Of a stretch of 64,000 bases of DNA, positions 57,843 through 64,000 are shown one piece after another. Within the stretch, counting starts at the first letter, position 1. Every line of letters starts with the position of its first letter. This stretch comes from Callipepla californica brunnescens (lineage: Eukaryota > Chordata > Aves > Galliformes > Odontophoridae): positions 52,271,115-52,335,114 of the forward strand of contig JALIRH010000004.1 in NCBI GenBank assembly GCA_023055505.1, read 5' to 3'. A program made the translations under genes and the position numbers. The notes beneath the pieces were generated by a model, which ran no database searches, was not told the DNA's origin, and saw only the letters and a program-made list of their open reading frames with translations.

Positions 57843-60800
57843 CTTGAGCATCTTGGAGCAGGCAGAGGAATACTAAGGACAGGACCTGGTCCCATCAAAG
57901 CAATCCCCCCTTTTTTTCCTCCCAAAACTATTCTAGAAAGAGCAGAAAACAGCACAGCACCCACACCCCTCCCACCAACCCCTGCTGCTCCTTTGCTGAG
58001 GTGTGCAGGTCCAAGCACTACCTTTTCTCACTGCCCAAAATGGTGCACACACCGTGTGGGACAGCAGGTTTACAAGATAATTTGTGAAAAAGCCCCTAGC
58101 AGTAACTGAGTGCACCAGTGGCTGGACTGTAACACCAGCCATGACACTCCTGCCCTAGGGACCAAGCTGCCCCTGCCTCAGTTTCCCCATTGCAGCGATG
58201 CCATAGCAAGCCATGGGCACGTGGTTAAAGGAAAATACTAAATGAAGTGGTCTTGCCTTTCAGGTCTTATTACTCATAAAAACCTTGCCCCAGATCCACC
58301 CCGTTTCACTGAAGAGTGACCCAAGGTACAGCACATCAGCTGGGCCCAGATGGGGACCTCTCAACTGTATTTAACCTTTCAGATCACAGCCATTTATTAA
58401 ATATTTCTCCTTTAGCAATTTTATATTGAGTGCTCATTCTTTTTTTTTTTTTTTAATATGGAAACAGACAGCAGCACAGTAACAGCAGGTCATACACACA
58501 TCAGCACAGGGAGATGAGTTTGAACCTCTCTGCTTTTTTGGCTCCAAACCCTCAAGTCTTTAACGCCTGAGTTAACAGATCTCCCTGGCTGGCAGTAGTA
58601 GGTCACTCATCCCTCCCTCAGGTAACTCTTCTCACAGTAGAAAGCCAGAATTTGCAGAGTGGTTCACCACAGCCAGATCTCAACCTTTATCTGGGAAGCT
58701 CTGCTGGGATTACAGGGCCAGCAGCTATTGTTTGGGCTTCTAAATCATCTTAGAAATCCACAGAGAGACTTGCTCTCAGCTTCAATCCAGCATCTGCAGT
58801 CCCCTAACAGGGAAATAATTAACTAATTGGTGCAGAACCGGCTTCAATTGTCATTGCATACAGAAATTTTCAATAATGTACAAGCCTTGATTTTGCATGC
58901 TTCCTGACTTAGTTAGAAAGGGAAGGAGCAACTTGGCGTGGGATGGCTCCTCACCATGGTCTGGTTGGTTTAGACCCTTTGCAACAGCAAAAAATACCTC
59001 TCTTGTTGCTTTTAGTCCTGCACACTGAGTGCAGCTCTGCACCAACATGTTACATGAGCTGTTTACCAGCAATTCATATGAAAGATCAGACATAGGAAAT
59101 CCTGCAGTCCCTAAAAGAAAGTCAAAGAGACCTCAAATCGTGCATCACTGAAACTTATGGCTACTGCATATGAACCATCAACAACACAGCAGTGAGAAGA
59201 AGACACAAAATCTCACTGCAACCCACGGTTCTCCGTTAGCTATAATAAATTAATTTTCTATGGACAGAAGAGAGGTCCACGTACATTTAATATTCTGGTC
59301 TCGTGATGATCTCTCCTTCACCTGCAGAGATTTTCCCCACCCCAAAATTCAGGTCCCCACCTCCCCACACAGGGCACCAAGGTTGGACTGCCCCACATCA
59401 TGGGCACTAATGTGACACTGTACACGCATCAACCCACACTTGCACACCAAGCTTAACAAAATCACAACGGCTGCATGAAGAGCTAAAACAGCAAATAATA
59501 ATTAAAAAAAAGCACCTGTACAAGGAGAATTTAAACTATGCATCCAATAATGTGAGCCAGCGTCAGGACTGAGCAGCTGGCCATCAGTAGCCTGAGGGTG
59601 AGGACTATTTTCTTGTGGCAGAATGAAAGCAGGACTGCTGACTGAATGTCTGTGGGGCAGAGCAGAGTGGAAGGCACAAATAGCATGGCCCTGTCTGGGT
59701 CTGCAGTGGGTGAGAGGTGTGCAGGTCAGAGCTCGTGGCATGAACTGCAGGATGCTGCGGGGATGGAGGAGAGATTCTCTGTGATCGTGAATTGAAGCAG
59801 GATGAAAAGAAGTAGGTGGATTTCCTCCCTTCAGAGCACTGTTCGTGGAAAAGCCCCTGCTGCAGGATATTACTGAGGTGACTGCACATCTTCAGATGTT
59901 TCAGTGAGGTCACCTGAAATTGGTACAGTCACAAGCCAAGTGGGCTCAGCACTGTTTGCCTGTTATGTAGCTCTGCTGGAGATAATGCTCCATGTAGGAA
60001 GTACAGGGTAAGGACTCAGCAAAATAAAGTTTCTTGTTTGCTTCCAGCTCCTCCTAACCTGCTTGAGGGAATCCTCAAGCAGTCCCTGAATAGGTAACTG
60101 CTGCCTGCCTCATCTCTTGCTAATCATCCTCACCCAGCACTGATGCAGTCAGACTTCCAACAGAACTGTTCTCCAACCCTGCCTTGCTCTCCTCCACCTC
60201 CACCAGGACACAGCCTGCCTGCATCACCTCTGGTGAAGTCAGAGCTACAACGTTTAAGGAGATTCCAGTAAACAGAGTTGAATCAGTGCACCAGTGCCTC
60301 ATAGCTCAGAGGCACCTGCAGTGTTCTTCCATGGGAAGGAGCAGACACGACCGCAAACTGCAGGGCTGTCCCTGGGCACCCTGCTGGATGACAGAGGTGG
60401 AAACCAGCATCCATTTCAAAGAATAGTTCAAAGATTCAATATTCAAAGACAGAGCTAAAATTACCACCAGTCCTGCTCTAAGCGCAGTGACTCTGAAGAC
60501 ACTTTGGACTGATCCTGATTTTCAGAACAGAGCTCTGCATCCCCCCACATCAACACAGTGCAGGACACATTGAGGGCAGAGAGATCCGCAGCGTGCTGCT
60601 GTGAGATCCCAACACTTGGCACTTATGGGAACAATAGCATTAAGGGAGATCACTGCCTGTTGGGTTTTTTTCCTTAGCTCATTTGTTCTTAGCATTAGCA
60701 ACAAAAATAGAGGGGATGCTATTTTAAAAGTCGCATTAATATGTCTTGAAGCTCTCAAGAGCAATGGGGAATTTTTGCCTGAGTACTCCAAGCCAAGGGC

Positions 60801-60957
60801 AGCCAGCAATTACATTTTAGTGATGAGGCTGTCAATAGCATGGGATGGGCCAGATCCTGGCTCTGCTGTCTTGCACTCATTCTTGCTCATTTCATTTCAC
60901 ACATTTCTGGGCTGCAGAATTGCTCAGAGGCAGCTCAGATGAAAAGGGCAGGAGCTG

Positions 60958-61030
60958 AGAGATATATTCTGAGTTGGAAGGGACCCATAAGGATCATTGA
61001 GATGCTGATGGCTATTGCAGGTCCACTGCT
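60958..61030 (-). repeat. CR1 remnant
   Basis: ATTCTGAGTTGGAAGGGACC followed by CATAAGGATCATTGAG is a short reverse-oriented CR1 end. Confidence 0.7.
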
Positions 61031-61499
61031 ACTCACAGGCTAGGTGCCTTGGACAGCTTTGTCCTTGTGTCTCGTGCCCAAGGCTTTGATGCTTTCTCTC
61101 AGGACATAAAATGAATTCTTTTTTTTTTTTTCTCAGTTCTTCACACCACCAAAGAAATCAATATGCTGGCAAAAAAAGGCAATGTGGTCTCATACTCAGA
61201 GCCGAATACTTGTAACAAAAGAAGCACTGTGTGCCAGAACGTCACATCATATTCTAACTTCTGTTTCACACTGCTCAGCACAACTGTTTTTCATGCCCAT
61301 TTTTTTTGTGCTCCAAATCTGAGTGAGGTCTTAGGCAATAGGCACGTGACATGAGTCAAACGAGTAGATGAAAGAAACAGGTGGAACCCACTTTGCACTT
61401 GTTCCCCTCCCTGGGAGTGAAGCAGCCTTCCTTTAATCCTAGTTAAAGAGGCATTTGCAGGGAACCCCTTCAATTCACATCTACTCCGAAGAACAGGGG

Positions 61500-61590
61500 C
61501 ATGGGTTAGGGGGCACAGCGTTGATGGGTCAACATTCTGACTAGCTGATCTTAGAGGTCTTTCCAACCTTAGTGATTCCGTGATGCTTTA
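61500..61590 (+). repeat. CR1 3'-end remnant
   Basis: CTGATCTTAGAGGTCTTTCC then AACCTTAGTGATTCCGTGAT is a plus-oriented CR1 tail. Confidence 0.85.
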
Positions 61591-64000
61591 AGGCAGTTTT
61601 CCATTTTGGATTTTGAACTACTGATGTTCAGTCCCTCAGTGAGTAGATCCCATTTGCTGACCATCCCAGGGATGCTCTGCAGGAGCTCACTGGCTGATGT
61701 GGGAGGCAGCACGTCTGACATGTATAAATCAGTTGTGATTTACTCCTGGCTCATCATAAGTGGATAATTTCTCTTGGTTGGTTCTTTAATGTTGTTTTTG
61801 AACCACAAGGATAATACAAATGAAGGCTCTATTCCTTCCACTGACCTAGAAAAGTCTGTCTTTCCAGAGGAGCTACATTTTTCAAGTGCTTGAAACCCTA
61901 CCAGCATTTCTCTCCTTTGGGGGAGGCTGCTGTACACCTCACTTCTCCAAGATTTGATCAGAAAGCTGATGAGCCCCTAAAACCATGGCTGACCTGTGTT
62001 CCCCCACTGGAGCAGTTTTGTCCGCTGCTCAGAGCCCACCCCCACTCCCAATCCTGCTGCTTGTCAGCTTCTGCTTCTAAATTTGTCTCCCTTACAGCAC
62101 TGCTGGTGCTGCAGCTGGCATTATTAATTCCATTTCATTAACTGGTCGTCTTAATGGACTGGAAGACAAAAGAGAAGACAGTCCCGAGACCGCAGCATTG
62201 GCTGAGCCCCAGGAGATCTATGTTCAGTCCTCACGTCTGCCAGGAGTTCCCTGTGTGACCTCAGGAATCCATTCTTTCAGCTCTCTGGGTCCGTTTAAAT
62301 TTGGAGCAGCATCTGCTTTTTAAGCTTTCTTTCTGCAGCACCTGGCACAACATCTGTTCTCAACCAAAGGAACTGCATGCACTTCTGTAAACAAGTTGCA
62401 GGCAAGTGTTACTGCTGTGTTTTGGACCACCGGAGGTCAAACGTGGTTGTGAAGATGAGTTTGGATTGCTCTGCTCGTGGAAATGGTGAAATCCTGCTTG
62501 GTGCTGGGCAGGTGTGAGGAACAGAGGAGCCTTTGGCCAAGCACACCCAGGTGACAAGGGCAGGACATACCTCTAGCAGATTCTAGAAGATGTCTGACTG
62601 AATTGCAGAACCTCTGCCCCATCCAAAAGCTCCATTGGTATTTCCAAAGCTTAACTGCCTCCACATTTCAAGTTATGTGTTCTCACACAGGGGACGCTGT
62701 TCCCTTCCCTTAAGCTCAACCTCTGCCCTGTCCCAGGGCTCTCTCCATCACCATCAGCACGGTCATACTCCTCACAGAGCCAGGTGACAGGGATGGCCAT
62801 GGCACAGCTCATCGCGTTGGCTCTCTCCCTGCAAATCAGGGCCTGATTCTGTCCAAGTGCAAACACCACTACAAACTGTGCAAATATGACTGCAAATTGA
62901 ACCAACAGCCTGAGGTCAGAGACCCAGCTTCTAAATCAGGCTGGCATCCTCGCAGGCACCCAGGGGTGCTCGTGAATGGGTTTGCAGAACTCCTGTTGCC
63001 AGTACACCTCCTCTGAACCTGACCCCGGTGAGCAGGAAAAAGTGCAGAGTGGCACAACACAAATCCTAGTTCCCCAAAGAAGCCATTTTACCTGGGGAGG
63101 GGAATGATCCAGGAATCAGAGGCAGAGGTGAGCAGATGCTGTGGCCATACAAACAGCAGCGCAACCAACACACAATTGTCATGGCAACCCCAGCCTTCCC
63201 TGGAAAACAGCAGCAGACCACTGATACACCACTGGATGCATGCTCAGCACCGCAGCCTGCCCTGCAGCTCTGCTGCTGCCCACTCTGAGGATGGGAGCAC
63301 CTGGGTACCAAGTGGCTCCCTGCAGAGGGAGGGACGGTGCTCACCCAGCTGCTGCTGCTCAAGACCATTACCAGGCTGCAGGGATGCAGGGGGGTCAGCT
63401 GTTAATACGGAAAAACACTTGGCTGAGGTTGCAGAGGATTTGGAGATGGGTCATGGAGCCAAAGGCTGACGAATGAGGTGTGCATTAGCAGTGTGACAGG
63501 GTGAAAAAAAAAAAAAGAAAAAAAAAAGAGTAAAAGAGAAAGGATGTAAAATACGAACAGGTATAACAGGAACTGTCAGTGCAAGGCTGCAGGATGAGAG
63601 AAACAAAGAGAGAACACGGTGGGGCTCTGGTGAGAGCCAGCAGAGCAATGACTAGAGAAATATTTTGGCAGTGAAGCAGCCCTCTGATTTTTAGGTGTTG
63701 TTCCAGGCCTCCAGTGTAACCAGAATAATTAGATCAGGAAACGATGTGCCAGCAGTGTTGTCTAGAAACCGGTCAGAGTTGTGTTTGCTGGGAAAAAGCA
63801 CACAGAAAATGGCTTTGTGGGACAATTTAGGATACCATCTGGAAGAGCAACTACAGAGGAAAGCAGCCATGGCTGACTGCTGGGGGGCTGGCCCTGCTCC
63901 ACACGTCCCTACATAGGACATGGGGTTAGCAGATCCCATAAGCAAGGAGAAGCAAGCTTCCAGCAACACATCAGCAAAACACGCAATGAAAAATCACACC

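Larger units (their letters stand above)
57500..64000. other. RTN1 upstream sequence, likely intron of long isoforms
   Basis: AT-moderate sequence without recognisable exons on either strand. It includes CR1 remnants near 57715, 60958 and 61500 and an A-rich stretch at 63507-63529. Calling it intron of RTN1-A/B rests on the known gene structure, not on sequence here. Confidence 0.55.

Noticed and set aside
57182..64000. Search for RTN1-A/B exons upstream of RTN1-C
   Set aside because: No minus-strand open frame in this stretch shows the acidic sequence or splice signals expected of long reticulon exons.

Overview
This is a 64 kb piece of a vertebrate nuclear genome, most likely a galliform bird such as chicken. 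Spliced genes with GT-AG introns, CpG-rich promoters and about two dozen truncated CR1 LINE copies (the dominant avian retrotransposon, recognised by its ATTCTGTGATTCT-type tail and the 'GGTTGGAAAGGACCT' block) support this. The gene order DAAM1 - GPR135 - L3HYPDH - JKAMP - CCDC175 - RTN1 is that of human 14q23.1, which in chicken would be chromosome 5. Species and chromosome are inferences.

Layout. 1-3810: the last two coding exons and the long 3' UTR of DAAM1 (+), whose final intron-exon boundary on the left sits directly against a CR1 tail. 5540-8130: the single-exon orphan receptor GPR135 (-) with a CpG-island promoter. 8790-10827: L3HYPDH (-), five exons, one GC-AG intron. 10860-11830: a minisatellite of about 19-bp CACGCCC-rich units filling the space between the divergent L3HYPDH and JKAMP starts. 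11945-15700: JKAMP (+), seven coding exons. 15960-38152: CCDC175 (-), which I could assemble into 19 phase-compatible exons (767 codons plus stop) from sequence alone; its promoter carries an RFX X-box-like site. 38190-43060: intergenic. 43060-57181: RTN1 (-), short RTN1-C isoform complete (208 residues, 7 coding exons). 57200-64000: upstream sequence, probably intron for the long RTN1 isoforms, with no coding exon that I recognise.

The genes are not an operon and do not form one pathway: an actin-nucleating formin, an orphan GPCR, a hydroxyproline-degrading enzyme, an ER membrane JNK/ERAD factor, a coiled-coil protein (perhaps ciliary or testicular) and an ER-shaping reticulon. They are linked by old synteny. 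DAAM1/GPR135 and JKAMP/CCDC175 are tail to tail, L3HYPDH/JKAMP are head to head.

I see no phage, CRISPR, toxin or transfer features, no convincing tRNA or rRNA gene, and no previously unknown 'system'. The points most worth a second look are the minisatellite inside a divergent promoter, the CR1-derived splice acceptor in DAAM1, the GC-AG intron of L3HYPDH, the X-box in front of CCDC175, and the G-quadruplex-prone leader of GPR135.
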